A stretch of DNA of 64,000 nucleotides from Succinivibrionaceae bacterium (GCA_019420905.1 JAHZGH010000006.1:159920-223919); one strand, 5' to 3'. Numbered from the stretch's first letter, positions 8,300 to 17,575 are shown. Notes: a model not told the origin generated them from the sequence alone. Made by a program: numbers and translations.

Positions 8300-10111
8300 A
8301 TGAATAATAAATTACCACGTAAATATCCAATTGTATTAAGTGACGTTAAAGCCAATCCTAGTACTAGTTTTTGGCGTGGTTATCGTCAATTTTGGCCTTT
8401 TTTAAAACCTTATGCCTGGATTGCAGTTTTAGGCTTGCTGTTAACTATACCTGTAGGGGCCTTAGATGCTGTTGTGGCATCATTCCTAAAACCATTTATG
8501 GATAAGGTTATGGTGTCGCAGGATAAAAGCTTTGCTTATTATGTGCCCTTGTTCATTATAGGTTTTTCTTTAGCTCAGGGATTATTTTTATATTGCTCGG
8601 CATATGTAAACTCATATGTAGGCAACCGCATTGCTATGGATGTGAAGCTAAAGCTTTATAAAAAGCTTATAAATATGAATACTTCCTTCTACAATGCGAA
8701 TAATTCAGGCAGCGTAATTTTCCGTTTTGCCAGCGACCCAGATCTGGCAACTTCAGGATTAATTTCTAATATCCGTTTATTTTTGACCAAATTCTTTTCT
8801 TCAGTTTCCTTAGTATTTGTGCTTATCTACAATTCCTGGCAGCTGTCATTTGTAGCTTTAGGAGTGCTGCTGCTGCTCTTTGTTCCGATGCAGATTGTAC
8901 GTAAGCGCGTCAAGCAGATTGTGAATCGAACTGTGGGCGCTAACTCTAAGGTTATGACTTTATACAATGAGACCTCTCAGGGAAATCGTGAAATAAAGTC
9001 TTTTAACTTAAAGGGGCAGATGTTTAAGCATTTTTCTGAGACTATGGGCTATTTGTTCCGTCTCAATATGAAGATTGTCCGTGATACTAACTGGCTTGCC
9101 CCGGTTATGCATTTGATTACTGCTTTCGGCGTTGCCGGCGTCTTGTATTTTGGCTTGCACCTGATCTTAATTGGAGAGATTACCTCCGGAGGCTTCGTTG
9201 CCTTCTTAGCTGCCCTTATCATGCTTTATACTCCAATTAAAAGCATCGGCAATAATTACATCAGCGTGCAGCAGGCTTTATTGGCTTTAGATCGCATCTA
9301 TCAGCTTTTAGATGAAAGCAGCTTTGAAAATGAAGATGACGGCAGCAAAGCAAAGCTTAATGATATTAAAGATGAAATTTCATTTAAAAAGGTACATTTT
9401 TCCTATACCGATGAGCGTGAGATTTTAAAGGGAGTCAGTTTTAAGGTTAAGGTCGGCACAAAGGTTGCCTTAGTGGGAAATTCCGGAGGCGGAAAAACTA
9501 CGGTATGCTCTTTGATTCCTAGACTTTATGATATTGATTCAGGAGAAATATGCATTGATGGGCGAAATATTACAGATTTCAGCCTAGATTCCTTACGCTC
9601 TCAGGTAGCTATGGTATTTCAGGATAATTTCCTATTTGAAGGAACTATCCGCGAAAATTTAATGTTCGGTCGTATGGACGCAAGTCAAGATGAAATCGAT
9701 AACGCCATTAAGAGTGCGTATCTTGATGATTTTGTCTATAGTCTGCCTCAGGGCTTAGATACAGTAATAGGTGAAAGAGGCCTGCTGCTTTCAGGCGGAC
9801 AAAAGCAGCGCCTGGCAATTGCTCGTGCAATTTTAAAGAATGCGCCGCTGGTTATATTAGACGAGGCTACCTCAGCTTTGGATAATAAGTCAGAGAAGGT
9901 TGTGCAGAAAGCTTTAGATAAGCTGATGGAAGGCCGTACCACCATTGTAATAGCCCACCGCTTATCTACTGTTATGGATGCAGACAAGATCCTTGTTATA
10001 AATGACGGTCAGATTGTGGAAGAGGGCAATCATCAGCAATTGCTGGCTTTAAATGGCGCCTATGCAGTTTTATACAATTCTCAGTTTAATAAAACTCACA
10101 GGAAAAGCTGA
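8300..10111 (+). CDS. msbA: Lipid A export ABC transporter, MsbA-type
   Basis: Half-transporter fusing a six-helix membrane domain (about residues 35-330) to an ATPase domain. It flips lipid A-core across the inner membrane. The 603 residues compare with 582 in E. coli. Walker A GNSGGGKTT lies near residue 395, the signature LLSGGQKQR near 495, Walker B VILDEATSALD near 517, and the switch His in IAHRLST follows. Other type-I exporters share this layout. The length and single-gene form favour MsbA. No lpxK follows, unlike in E. coli. Confidence 0.85.
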   Translation: MNNKLPRKYPIVLSDVKANPSTSFWRGYRQFWPFLKPYAWIAVLGLLLTIPVGALDAVVASFLKPFMDKVMVSQDKSFAYYVPLFIIGFSLAQGLFLYCSAYVNSYVGNRIAMDVKLKLYKKLINMNTSFYNANNSGSVIFRFASDPDLATSGLISNIRLFLTKFFSSVSLVFVLIYNSWQLSFVALGVLLLLFVPMQIVRKRVKQIVNRTVGANSKVMTLYNETSQGNREIKSFNLKGQMFKHFSETMGYLFRLNMKIVRDTNWLAPVMHLITAFGVAGVLYFGLHLILIGEITSGGFVAFLAALIMLYTPIKSIGNNYISVQQALLALDRIYQLLDESSFENEDDGSKAKLNDIKDEISFKKVHFSYTDEREILKGVSFKVKVGTKVALVGNSGGGKTTVCSLIPRLYDIDSGEICIDGRNITDFSLDSLRSQVAMVFQDNFLFEGTIRENLMFGRMDASQDEIDNAIKSAYLDDFVYSLPQGLDTVIGERGLLLSGGQKQRLAIARAILKNAPLVILDEATSALDNKSEKVVQKALDKLMEGRTTIVIAHRLSTVMDADKILVINDGQIVEEGNHQQLLALNGAYAVLYNSQFNKTHRKS

Positions 10112-10120
10112 TTGATTTAA

Positions 10121-10150
10121 AGCCTCACTCTTAAAAGTGAGGCTTTTTTA
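10121..10150. terminator. Terminator between msbA and the DUF2786 gene
   Basis: AGCCTCACT (10121-10129) pairs with AGTGAGGCT (10136-10144) and is followed by TTTTTTA on the plus strand. It also lies at the 3' end of the convergent minus-strand gene. Confidence 0.87.
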
Positions 10151-10870
10151 TAGGCTTAAATAATTATGCTTAGGCTCTCCGTAAATAGCCTTGTTTATTT
10201 TTATTGTTTTGCCGTCTTTAACGCCTAGTGCAAAGGCACGCTGTTCTGCCTGATTTACTCTTTTTTTGCGTGAAATTTGTTTTTTTAGATTCGGATATTT
10301 GGTATGTACGAATTTTGCAAGATCTGAAGGCAGCATGATTTCTTTAACAATTAAATTTGAGCATACGGCCTGAAGATAGCCTATTAAATAGAGATCTGTC
10401 TGGCGCTTTAAGCTATAGCCAGTCTTGTTTTTTAAAAGCTGTTTGACAATTTTCGGAGAAGCTAAATGAAATTTTTCCAATAAAAATTTTTCTTTTAGCT
10501 TTTTTACATAGGACTTTTTGGCACTGATTAAGGCTCTGTCTAAAAAGGTAAAGAGGTATTTAGCCTGTATTAGAGAGGCATTATCTCCAATAAAGATTAA
10601 TTCTTTAGAACTTTTGCTGCCTAAGACATAGCATGATGATAAATTTTTAATTATATATGCAACTGAGGATGCAATTTCCCGATGGCTGATTCCTCTGGAA
10701 AAGCTTAAGGACAGCTCTGCAAACTTAGCTTCTTTAAGCATATTTATATTAATTTTATATTTTTGCATCAATTTATGAGCTCGCTTCAGGGCCAAAGCTG
10801 CTTCGTGCGGATTAGAACTCTTAGAAAGAGCTAATAGCTTTTCTACCTGATCTATATATCTATCGCTCAT
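10148..10870 (-). CDS. DUF2786 domain protein
   Basis: A 240-residue protein of unknown function. The first 45 residues match the DUF2786 pattern: a helix with EKLLALSKSSNPHEA, then ALKRAHKLMQKYKI. The middle carries a basic helical region, and the C-terminus has RAFALGVKDGKTI, a segment also seen in proteins of this type. There is no signal peptide or membrane helix. It appears monocistronic and is separated by a terminator from the upstream GH13 gene on the same strand. The family occurs in bacteria and phages, but no activity is established that I know of. Confidence 0.8.
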   Translation of the reverse strand: MSDRYIDQVEKLLALSKSSNPHEAALALKRAHKLMQKYKININMLKEAKFAELSLSFSRGISHREIASSVAYIIKNLSSCYVLGSKSSKELIFIGDNASLIQAKYLFTFLDRALISAKKSYVKKLKEKFLLEKFHLASPKIVKQLLKNKTGYSLKRQTDLYLIGYLQAVCSNLIVKEIMLPSDLAKFVHTKYPNLKKQISRKKRVNQAEQRAFALGVKDGKTIKINKAIYGEPKHNYLSL

Positions 10871-10943
10871 ATCAATGAATATATTATGACTTAAGAAAAT
10901 GGTATTTGAGGCTAAGGGATAATATTTAAGGCATTGCTGAAAG

Positions 10944-10974
10944 AAAAACAGGAGAGTTAGGCTCTCCTGTTTTC
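10944..10974 (-). terminator. Terminator of the pepD-GH13 operon
   Basis: AAAACAGGAGAG pairs perfectly over 12 bases with CTCTCCTGTTTT around a five-base loop. On the minus strand TTCTTTC continues the T-rich tail. It lies directly after the GH13 stop. Confidence 0.9.
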
Positions 10975-10978
10975 TGCG

Positions 10979-13054
10979 TTAGTCCTGAGACTGTGAATTT
11001 AACTCTTTAGAGTTATTAACAATTACAGCCGTACGAGCAGGTATGGTTATGCTCTTGCTTGAAGTCAGCTCTTTTAAGAATTTCTTTTCAAAATCTTCAT
11101 TAGTACGGGTAGCACCGTAGCACTGTACGGACAGCTTTTCTCTAGAGAGCATTTCATAGAGCGCTTCTAAGCCTTCGCCGTGATCTACGCGTCTGACATT
11201 GCGTCCTGAAAGAGGGATCAAGAGAGTTTCGCCGCTATCGGCAGTATCGTCATCGTGACAATCCTCAGGCATGTACATGGCAGCTAAGAGCGGGAACAGC
11301 ATTGAGCCTTGTTCGATTTTTACCTGCGTTCTTGAAACATTTACAAAGACGATTGAGAAACGGTTATCGTAAATGCGAATAAAGGCAAAATGAGCTCCGC
11401 CGGCATTTATAAAGAGCATGGAGCCGCGAGAGAGGGCTGGATTTTCTCTGCGGGTTGCAGCAAGAGTTGTAATACATGCTTGTACATCTGCACTGTTAGG
11501 ACTGGCGTGATGCTCCTGCAGAGCTTTGAAAGGAATGAGCGAGCGCGGGCCAATCTCATAATTTTCAATAACATCGCCTAATTCATCCCCCTGATAGATA
11601 CAAGGAATTCCGCGCCAGGTAAATAGGGTTGCCAAAGCTACTAAGTAAAGATACTTGTCGCCGCCTATGATGGAATAGAAACGAGGCAGCTGATCGTTAT
11701 CTAATTGATTTACTAAGCATAGCTTTACCTGCTGCGATACGCCTACGGAATATTCCTCGCAGGTACGCTTTAAGTCTTCGCCTGTATAAGGGGTTGGTTC
11801 GCCGATTAGGTTAACTCCGCCGAAGAAGGCTCTGATTGGACCTATGAATCCAGTGTAGTTAATGCTGCCGTCAACATTGCCTTGATTGCAGATGGCATAA
11901 CGGGCGTCAGATGAAAAATAGCCTAACATAAAGGCGTCGATATGCGTGTGACGAACAGCCTCGCACATCTGCTGCAGACGCTTGAGATTGTTTCTGGCAT
12001 TGCCATTATCTCCTACCTGAGAGGCATCGTCGATAACCCAGCCGTCAATGCCGTAAGGAGGACGGGTCCATTTGCGGATTACACTGTTTTCTCCATCAAA
12101 GATAGCATGACAGGTAGCATAGTTAGAATAATCTAATTTTGGATAATTAGCCTTGCCGTCAGAGCAATAAGGCTCTCCCTCAGAGGAGAAGGTATAGTAT
12201 TCGCGATAAGGAGAATCCTTATGGTGTAAGGCTCCCTTGCCGGTACGCTCCTGCCGGTCAAACCATGGGTGGGTATCAGCGGTGTGATTGAAGGTGCCAT
12301 GTAAAATGATCTTGATATCGTAGCCTAATGATAAGGTTCTAAGGCGCTTTAAGGCACCATTGCCGCCAAAGTGGGGGTCGACCATATCATAATCTTCTGT
12401 ATCGTATTTATGTACAGAATTTGATTTGAAGATTGGCGTCAAGTAGATGCCGTCGCAGCCTAAGCGTCTTAAGTAAGGCAGCATATCGCCGATACCGTCT
12501 AAGTCGCCGCCGCAATGAATTTCATCAAGATCGACGTACTCAAATAATTTGGGCTTTGCCGGAGCATCTGCTTCTATACGAGTACCGTCAACACTGAAGC
12601 AGCCGCGTGAAGAAGCAAATTTATCTGGGAAGATTTCATATAAGATGAGATCTAAAGCCCAGGTAGGGTGGGTGTTGAATAATTCAAAGGCAAAGCAGTG
12701 CTGTAATAGCGGACGCTCTCGCGACATGCCTAATGAGCTGTACCAGACTACATCAATGATCTGCTTTTGATCGTCCAAAAGGGCAATTTTAAAGGCATAG
12801 CGCTGTAAATTTGCGCCGCTGTCTATATTGATGGGGGTAACAAAACGATGGATGCCGGAACTTGTGCCCGTATAATCCATAGGGGTACGTACAATTTCAT
12901 GCTGAGGAAAGGTAATTAAATGAATACGCAGTCTCTCATGATTAGCTCCGCGCACGAAGAGCACGGCACTGTTATGGGTGCGACCTGGGGCTGCACAGGT
13001 ATGAAAACACTGAAAAGGCAGGCAAGGGCGCAAAGATGTAGTATTTTGGCGCAT
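10979..13054 (-). CDS. MalZ-like GH13 protein lacking catalytic residues (probable pseudoenzyme)
   Basis: The 691-residue product aligns along most of its length with maltodextrin glucosidase MalZ: an N-terminal beta domain, then YEIFPDKFASS (139-149), GGDLDGIGDMLPYL, KSNSVHKYDTEDY and FTWRGIPCIYQGDE. The GH13 catalytic regions are altered. Region I DxxxNH reads HGTFNH (Asp to H252). Region II GWRLD reads GWVID, so the Arg is V340 while the nucleophile D342 remains. The general-acid Glu of region III is Y379 (LGYF). Region IV SHD reads NDQ (His to D454, Asp to Q455). The reading frame is intact with a good ribosome site (GGAAGAG), which argues for a kept non-hydrolytic role such as glucan binding. 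It lies 21 bases after pepD in the same operon. Confidence 0.85.
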   Translation of the reverse strand: MRQNTTSLRPCLPFQCFHTCAAPGRTHNSAVLFVRGANHERLRIHLITFPQHEIVRTPMDYTGTSSGIHRFVTPINIDSGANLQRYAFKIALLDDQKQIIDVVWYSSLGMSRERPLLQHCFAFELFNTHPTWALDLILYEIFPDKFASSRGCFSVDGTRIEADAPAKPKLFEYVDLDEIHCGGDLDGIGDMLPYLRRLGCDGIYLTPIFKSNSVHKYDTEDYDMVDPHFGGNGALKRLRTLSLGYDIKIILHGTFNHTADTHPWFDRQERTGKGALHHKDSPYREYYTFSSEGEPYCSDGKANYPKLDYSNYATCHAIFDGENSVIRKWTRPPYGIDGWVIDDASQVGDNGNARNNLKRLQQMCEAVRHTHIDAFMLGYFSSDARYAICNQGNVDGSINYTGFIGPIRAFFGGVNLIGEPTPYTGEDLKRTCEEYSVGVSQQVKLCLVNQLDNDQLPRFYSIIGGDKYLYLVALATLFTWRGIPCIYQGDELGDVIENYEIGPRSLIPFKALQEHHASPNSADVQACITTLAATRRENPALSRGSMLFINAGGAHFAFIRIYDNRFSIVFVNVSRTQVKIEQGSMLFPLLAAMYMPEDCHDDDTADSGETLLIPLSGRNVRRVDHGEGLEALYEMLSREKLSVQCYGATRTNEDFEKKFLKELTSSKSITIPARTAVIVNNSKELNSQSQD

Positions 13055-13075
13055 AGTACTCTTCCTTATGTTCTC

Positions 13076-14524
13076 TTATATTCTAGCTAAAGTATTTCTG
13101 ACGATTTGATAAATCTCACCTACGCCTTGAATATTGACGCGCTCTTGTGGTGAGTGCGGATTTAAAATAGTTGCGCCTAAAGATACTAACTGTAAATTAG
13201 GTGCAGTTTTAGCAAAAGTAGCTGTTTCTAATCCGGCATGCATTAAAGTTATCTTCATGCGCTTTAAGCCTAAGCCTTCACAGGCACTTTGCATACAGTC
13301 TATAAGCGTATTATGGTCTGATGATAGCCAGCAGGCATGACGATGCTCATGAGATATCTCAACATTATCTAATAATTGCGCACAAGCTTCAATTTTAGCG
13401 ATGATCTCATCTAGACCGCTTTCTTTTAAAGATCTTGGCATCAGACAGATATCAATGCTTTGCTCGGCAGTTTTTACTGTTCCTAAATTAACTGAGGTTT
13501 CGACTATATTCGGATCAATATCAGAAAGTCTGACAACTCCATGCGGCAAAGCTAAGAGCATGCTTACTAGTTCAAGGCTTTGTGCATAGCTCAGGCATTC
13601 TTTGACATCAAGATCTTCAAAGCTTAATTCAGCATCCTTTTCGATGCGCTCATAGGCAGAGATGGCCTTGCTGAAGACTTCGCTGCAGGCTGCTTTAAAT
13701 TCAGCAATACAGTCTTTTGGTACATTTAGACAGACAGAGGCTTTAGATGGAATAGAGTTTCTGACAATGCCTCCTGTAAAGGAGGAAATAAAGAAATCAA
13801 AGCTGTCGCTTAATTCATTTAACATTAAAGCTAAGATAGAAATAGCATTAGCCCGGCCTAAATGAATATCTGAACCGCTGTGTCCTCCTAAAAGGCCGCT
13901 TAAAGTTAATTTTATTCCAGCACAGTCTTCAACTTTTATTTTTTCAGCTTTGAATTTCAGATTAACGTCGCAGGAGCCGGCACAGCCTATGTAAAGCAGG
14001 CCGTTTTCCTCGGAGTCTAAATTAATTAGATAATCGCCTTGAAGATCCTCGCAGCTTACGCCTAAGGCTCCTTTCATGGTAGTTTCCTCTTCAACAGTAA
14101 AGATTGCTGTTAAAGGACCATGACTTAGCTCTTTGTCAGCTAAAATTGCAAGTATGGTGGCAATGCCGATACCATCATCAGCACCTAAAGTAGTTCCTTG
14201 AGCCTTCACAAAGTCATTGTCGATATATGCATCGATAGGATCTTGTAAAAAATCATGCTTAACGCTGTCTAAAGCTACCGGCACCATATCCATATGGGCT
14301 TGCAGGATAACTCTAGGGCTATTTTCACGTCCGGAGGTAGCCTCAGCTTTGATAATTACATTGCCGCTTTCATCTAAGGCTACAGCGTAATTGTGATTAT
14401 GGGCAAAATTGATTAAATACTTGGCGATCTTTTCTTCATGCCCTGAGGGTCTGGGAATCTGTAAAATATTTGCAAATTCAGACCATACCTGTTTAGGCTC
14501 TAATGAGGCAATACTTGCATTCAT
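13076..14524 (-). CDS. pepD: Cytosolic dipeptidase, PepD family (aminoacyl-histidine dipeptidase)
   Basis: M20-family metallopeptidase cleaving dipeptides such as Xaa-His. From the ATG at 14524, which has AGGAG at proper spacing, it is 482 residues against 485 in E. coli. An upstream in-frame start lacks this. Zinc-binding and catalytic segments are QAHMDMVP, GTTLGADDGIG, TVEEETTMKGA, INLDSEENG and a C-terminal HAGLETATF. A terminator-like hairpin lies just upstream of its ribosome site. The GH13 gene follows. Confidence 0.93.
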   Translation of the reverse strand: MNASIASLEPKQVWSEFANILQIPRPSGHEEKIAKYLINFAHNHNYAVALDESGNVIIKAEATSGRENSPRVILQAHMDMVPVALDSVKHDFLQDPIDAYIDNDFVKAQGTTLGADDGIGIATILAILADKELSHGPLTAIFTVEEETTMKGALGVSCEDLQGDYLINLDSEENGLLYIGCAGSCDVNLKFKAEKIKVEDCAGIKLTLSGLLGGHSGSDIHLGRANAISILALMLNELSDSFDFFISSFTGGIVRNSIPSKASVCLNVPKDCIAEFKAACSEVFSKAISAYERIEKDAELSFEDLDVKECLSYAQSLELVSMLLALPHGVVRLSDIDPNIVETSVNLGTVKTAEQSIDICLMPRSLKESGLDEIIAKIEACAQLLDNVEISHEHRHACWLSSDHNTLIDCMQSACEGLGLKRMKITLMHAGLETATFAKTAPNLQLVSLGATILNPHSPQERVNIQGVGEIYQIVRNTLARI

Positions 14525-14546
14525 TTTTATTCTCCTAAAAAATTTA

Positions 14547-14568
14547 AGCCTCAATTAAGAGGCTGAAA
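14547..14568 (-). terminator. Hairpin with T run just upstream of pepD
   Basis: On the minus strand AGCCTC pairs with GAGGCT, and TAAATTTTTT follows, ending at the pepD ribosome site AGGAG. It overlaps the stop of the preceding small ORF. It could end that transcript or attenuate pepD. Confidence 0.5.
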
Positions 14569-14770
14569 CGATAGAGCTATTAGAAGCTGCAGGTTTGTCC
14601 TCTGGAAGATTATCACTCTTCGATTTGGCGACATAAATAATATTGATGATTTGGCGTAACTGAGGATCGCAGGCACAGTTAGGAATAATTTGATTCACTC
14701 TCGGAATATTAGCAGTTTCAAATAGCTGCATTTCAGCTTTCTGCTTTAAATTTTTATAAATTCTTTTCAT
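14555..14770 (-). CDS. Small hypothetical protein upstream of pepD
   Basis: An open frame of 71 codons from the ATG at 14770; a TTG at 14779 is an alternative start. It has a basic N-terminus (MKRIYKNLKQKAE), a Cys pair in PNCACDP and a Ser/Ala-rich end. I recognise no family, signal peptide or membrane helix. The ribosome site is weak. It lies 30 bases upstream of pepD on the same strand and ends in a terminator-like hairpin. That tidy 3' boundary is the main reason to list it. Confidence 0.35.
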   Translation of the reverse strand: MKRIYKNLKQKAEMQLFETANIPRVNQIIPNCACDPQLRQIINIIYVAKSKSDNLPEDKPAASNSSIVSAS

Positions 14771-15004
14771 AACGCTCAATTTTTTAGTAAAAACTGCCTA
14801 TATTATACCGTGCACTTATCTTTAAAGTTAGCCAATTTTTATATTAGTCAGTTTTTATTTAACAAAAAGTCTATCAATGTGGGCTAAATTTTAGGCTGCC
14901 GTATTATTATTTAATAATTTTAAAAAGCCAAAATTTTTATGAAATACAATTGATTTTATGAATATATAGGCTATGGATGTGATTTTAGAGGCTAAATAAG
15001 CTTT

Positions 15005-16168
15005 ATGAATATTTATGAAAGCATGCAGGCATTTGAGGAAGAATTTCTGCGTAAAGCCAGTTTTCGCAGAATTATTGCCAAAGAGCAGCGGGGCTCCCGC
15101 ATTTTTGCTGATGGCAAGGAGTATGTAAATCTGTCATCAAACGACTATTTAGGATTGGCGGCAGATAAAGAATTAGTAAAAAGTTTTTTGGCAAGCGTCC
15201 CTCAGGAGAGCTTGCGTTTTTCCTCCTCAGGCTCTCCTCTTTTAACCGGAGCCCATGAATCATACGCTAAGGCGCAGAGTATCTGTGAGGCTTTATTTAA
15301 GAAAAAGGCCGTGTTTTTCAATAGCGGCTTTGCAGCTAATTCAGGCGTCATCAGTGCTTTGGCAAATTTGCCTAATACTATAATCATTGCTGATAAATAC
15401 GCTCACGCTTCTATTATCGACGGCATGCAGAAAGGCGGAAAGTTTCTGCGCTATGCTCATAACGACTATGAGCATTTGGAAAAGCTTATCTGCAAGGTAT
15501 ATGCTGATTATGACAATATTGTTGTCGCTACTGAAGGCATTTTCAGTATGGACGGCGATAAGGCCGATCTTAAGCGCTTAGCTGCGCTTAAGGACAAATA
15601 TCCAAAGCTTAGTCTTTACGTTGATGAGGCACATTCTTTTTGTGTTGTCGGCGATGATCTTTTAGGCTTATGCAGCGAGCAAAAGCTAAGTTCTAAAATT
15701 GATTTTATTTTATGTACCTGCGGTAAAGGCTTAGGCTCACAGGGAGCATTCTTGCTTTGCAATCAGATTGCTTGTGATTATTTTATAAATACTGTAAGAC
15801 CGCTGATATTTTCCACAGCTATGGCTCCTATATGCTATGAGCATATAGCCTTCATGCTGGAAAATTTGGGAAATTTTAAAAATCGCCGTCTGCGTCTGCA
15901 AAATATGCAGGCTTATCTGCATGAGGTTTTTTCAAGAAAAAATCTTTTAGATATTTCTGAGAGCCATATACTAGCTCTTTTGACCTATGAAAATGATAAG
16001 GCTCTGCAAGCCTGCGAGTTTTTCAAAGAGCGCGGTTTTTATGCCTTGCCTATTAGGCATCCTACTGTTCCTTTAGGTAAGGCTCGTTTGCGTATTTCTT
16101 TAACCGCAGGCTTAAGTGATAGTGAGGTTGAGGCTTTAGCCTCAGCAATTGAGGATTTTAAGGTTTAA
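15005..16168 (+). CDS. bioF: 8-amino-7-oxononanoate synthase
   Basis: PLP enzyme joining pimeloyl-ACP and alanine to form 7-keto-8-aminopelargonate in biotin synthesis. The 387 residues fit the alpha-oxoamine synthase family. Visible motifs are NLSSNDYLGLA, SSGSPLLTGAHE, FFNSGFAANSG, EGIFSMDGD, VDEAHSF and CGKGLGSQGAF, the last holding the PLP lysine. Glycine C-acetyltransferase is a relative, but the bioG-bioC neighbours settle the call. The stop overlaps the bioG start by one base (TAATG). Confidence 0.93.
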   Translation: MNIYESMQAFEEEFLRKASFRRIIAKEQRGSRIFADGKEYVNLSSNDYLGLAADKELVKSFLASVPQESLRFSSSGSPLLTGAHESYAKAQSICEALFKKKAVFFNSGFAANSGVISALANLPNTIIIADKYAHASIIDGMQKGGKFLRYAHNDYEHLEKLICKVYADYDNIVVATEGIFSMDGDKADLKRLAALKDKYPKLSLYVDEAHSFCVVGDDLLGLCSEQKLSSKIDFILCTCGKGLGSQGAFLLCNQIACDYFINTVRPLIFSTAMAPICYEHIAFMLENLGNFKNRRLRLQNMQAYLHEVFSRKNLLDISESHILALLTYENDKALQACEFFKERGFYALPIRHPTVPLGKARLRISLTAGLSDSEVEALASAIEDFKV

Positions 16169-16827
16169 TGAAGCAGATTTTTTTAAACGGCAAGCAAGGT
16201 TCAGTTTTAAAATTATTTTTTTCAGGGTATGGTCAGGACCCTGAGCCATTTATGCCTCTATGTGGAAAAACCAGCGTTGCAATGGTATATGACTATGAGG
16301 ACATGAACTTTAATGAGGACGAGTACGCTGATTTTGAAAAAATAGAGCTTATCGCTTGGTCGATAGGTGTTATGGTAAGTTCTTATATTTTAAGAGACAG
16401 TCAGCTTTTACTTAAGATTAGAAAGCGTATTGCCGTAAACGGTACCCCTGACGGCATAGCCTTTGATGCCTCAGCAGCAGGCTTGCCATGCAAGCTGTGG
16501 CATCAGACTTATGAGAATATGGATGAGCTTGGCAAAGAGCGTTTTATAAAAAACATGCTAGGCGCTAAGACAGACTATTATTTAAGCCATCTGCCTAAAA
16601 GAACAGTAGCGAGCTGTAAGCATGAGCTGTTGGCTTTATATGAATTTCGTAAAGCTCAAAGCGGGAGCTTTGATTTTCATTTTGATGAGGCATATATCGG
16701 TACTAAAGATAAGATTTTTCCGCCGCTTATACTGAGAAAAGCTTTTGATAGCGGCAAGACCTCTGTAATAAAGGGGGCTTGGCCGCATTTTGATCAGGAA
16801 TTATTTAAAAGCCTCTTGTCTGATTAG
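16168..16827 (+). CDS. bioG: Pimeloyl-ACP methyl ester esterase, BioG family (DUF452)
   Basis: Alpha/beta-hydrolase of 219 residues that removes the methyl group from pimeloyl-ACP methyl ester, ending the disguised fatty-acid cycle started by BioC. The N-terminus LKLFFSGYGQDPEPF is the DUF452 hallmark. The nucleophile elbow is IAWSIGV (Ser near residue 73), and the candidate catalytic His is in WPHFD near the C-terminus. BioG replaces the unrelated-sequence esterase BioH of E. coli in several lineages. It is translationally coupled to bioF. Confidence 0.88.
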   Translation: MKQIFLNGKQGSVLKLFFSGYGQDPEPFMPLCGKTSVAMVYDYEDMNFNEDEYADFEKIELIAWSIGVMVSSYILRDSQLLLKIRKRIAVNGTPDGIAFDASAAGLPCKLWHQTYENMDELGKERFIKNMLGAKTDYYLSHLPKRTVASCKHELLALYEFRKAQSGSFDFHFDEAYIGTKDKIFPPLILRKAFDSGKTSVIKGAWPHFDQELFKSLLSD

Positions 16828-16840
16828 GGAGTCTTGCTAA

Positions 16841-17575
16841 TTGAATAAAATTTTACAGCGTTTTTCTAAGGCCTCGAAAACCTATCATGATAATGCTTTT
16901 GTGCAAAAGCATATGGGAGAGCGATTGTTTCAGCTTTTGCCTGATAAAAAGTTCCAAAATATTTTGGAGATTGGCTGCGGCAGCGGGAGCTTTTCTGAGC
17001 TTTTAGTTAAGGCTTATCCTGAGGCTAAGATTACTTTAAACGATCTAAGTCCGCAGATGCTGTCTATATGTAAAAATAAATTTGCTTTAGGGCTTGATTA
17101 TCTTGAAGGAGATGCCCAGCTCTTAAATTTTCCTGGAAAGTATGACTTAATTTGCAGCTGTGCCTGCTTTCAGTGGTTTTCTGATTTGGAGCAGGGCTTA
17201 AATAGATTAAAAAGCTTTTTAAGTGCCGATGGCGTATTAGCCTGCGCTGTTTTTGGCTCTAAGCATTTTTATGAGGTAAAGAGCTTAAGCGGGGTGGGCT
17301 TAAATTACCCTAAAGTCAGTGAGCTTGAGCATATGCTTGATGCTTTAGGCTTTGAAAGCAGGCTTGAAGAGGAGAATATCTTGGTCCATTTTAAAAGCGT
17401 AAGCGCAATGCTGCGGCATTTTAAGGAAACAGGTATCAGTGCCATATCATCAAAGATATGGACTCGAGGCAGGCTGTTGTCTTTTATGGAAGCATATGAG
17501 CATAATTATAAGGATGAGTCAGGCATTAGATTAAGCTGGAATCCCGTATATGCAGTATGCAATTTAAAAAGCTGA
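16841..17575 (+). CDS. bioC: Malonyl-ACP O-methyltransferase
   Basis: SAM-dependent methyltransferase that esterifies malonyl-ACP so the fatty-acid enzymes can build pimelate. It has 244 residues from a TTG start preceded by AGGGAG. The N-terminal RFSKASKTYHDNAFVQ is typical of BioC. Motif I is ILEIGCGSGSFSELL, followed by NDLSPQML and ICSCACFQWF. Third in bioF-bioG-bioC, with a strong terminator after it. The bioA, bioB and bioD genes are not in this window. Confidence 0.9.
   Translation: MNKILQRFSKASKTYHDNAFVQKHMGERLFQLLPDKKFQNILEIGCGSGSFSELLVKAYPEAKITLNDLSPQMLSICKNKFALGLDYLEGDAQLLNFPGKYDLICSCACFQWFSDLEQGLNRLKSFLSADGVLACAVFGSKHFYEVKSLSGVGLNYPKVSELEHMLDALGFESRLEEENILVHFKSVSAMLRHFKETGISAISSKIWTRGRLLSFMEAYEHNYKDESGIRLSWNPVYAVCNLKS

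Noticed and set aside
11390..12770. Plus-strand ORFs inside the GH13 gene
   Set aside because: They are antisense shadows without ribosome sites or protein-like composition.
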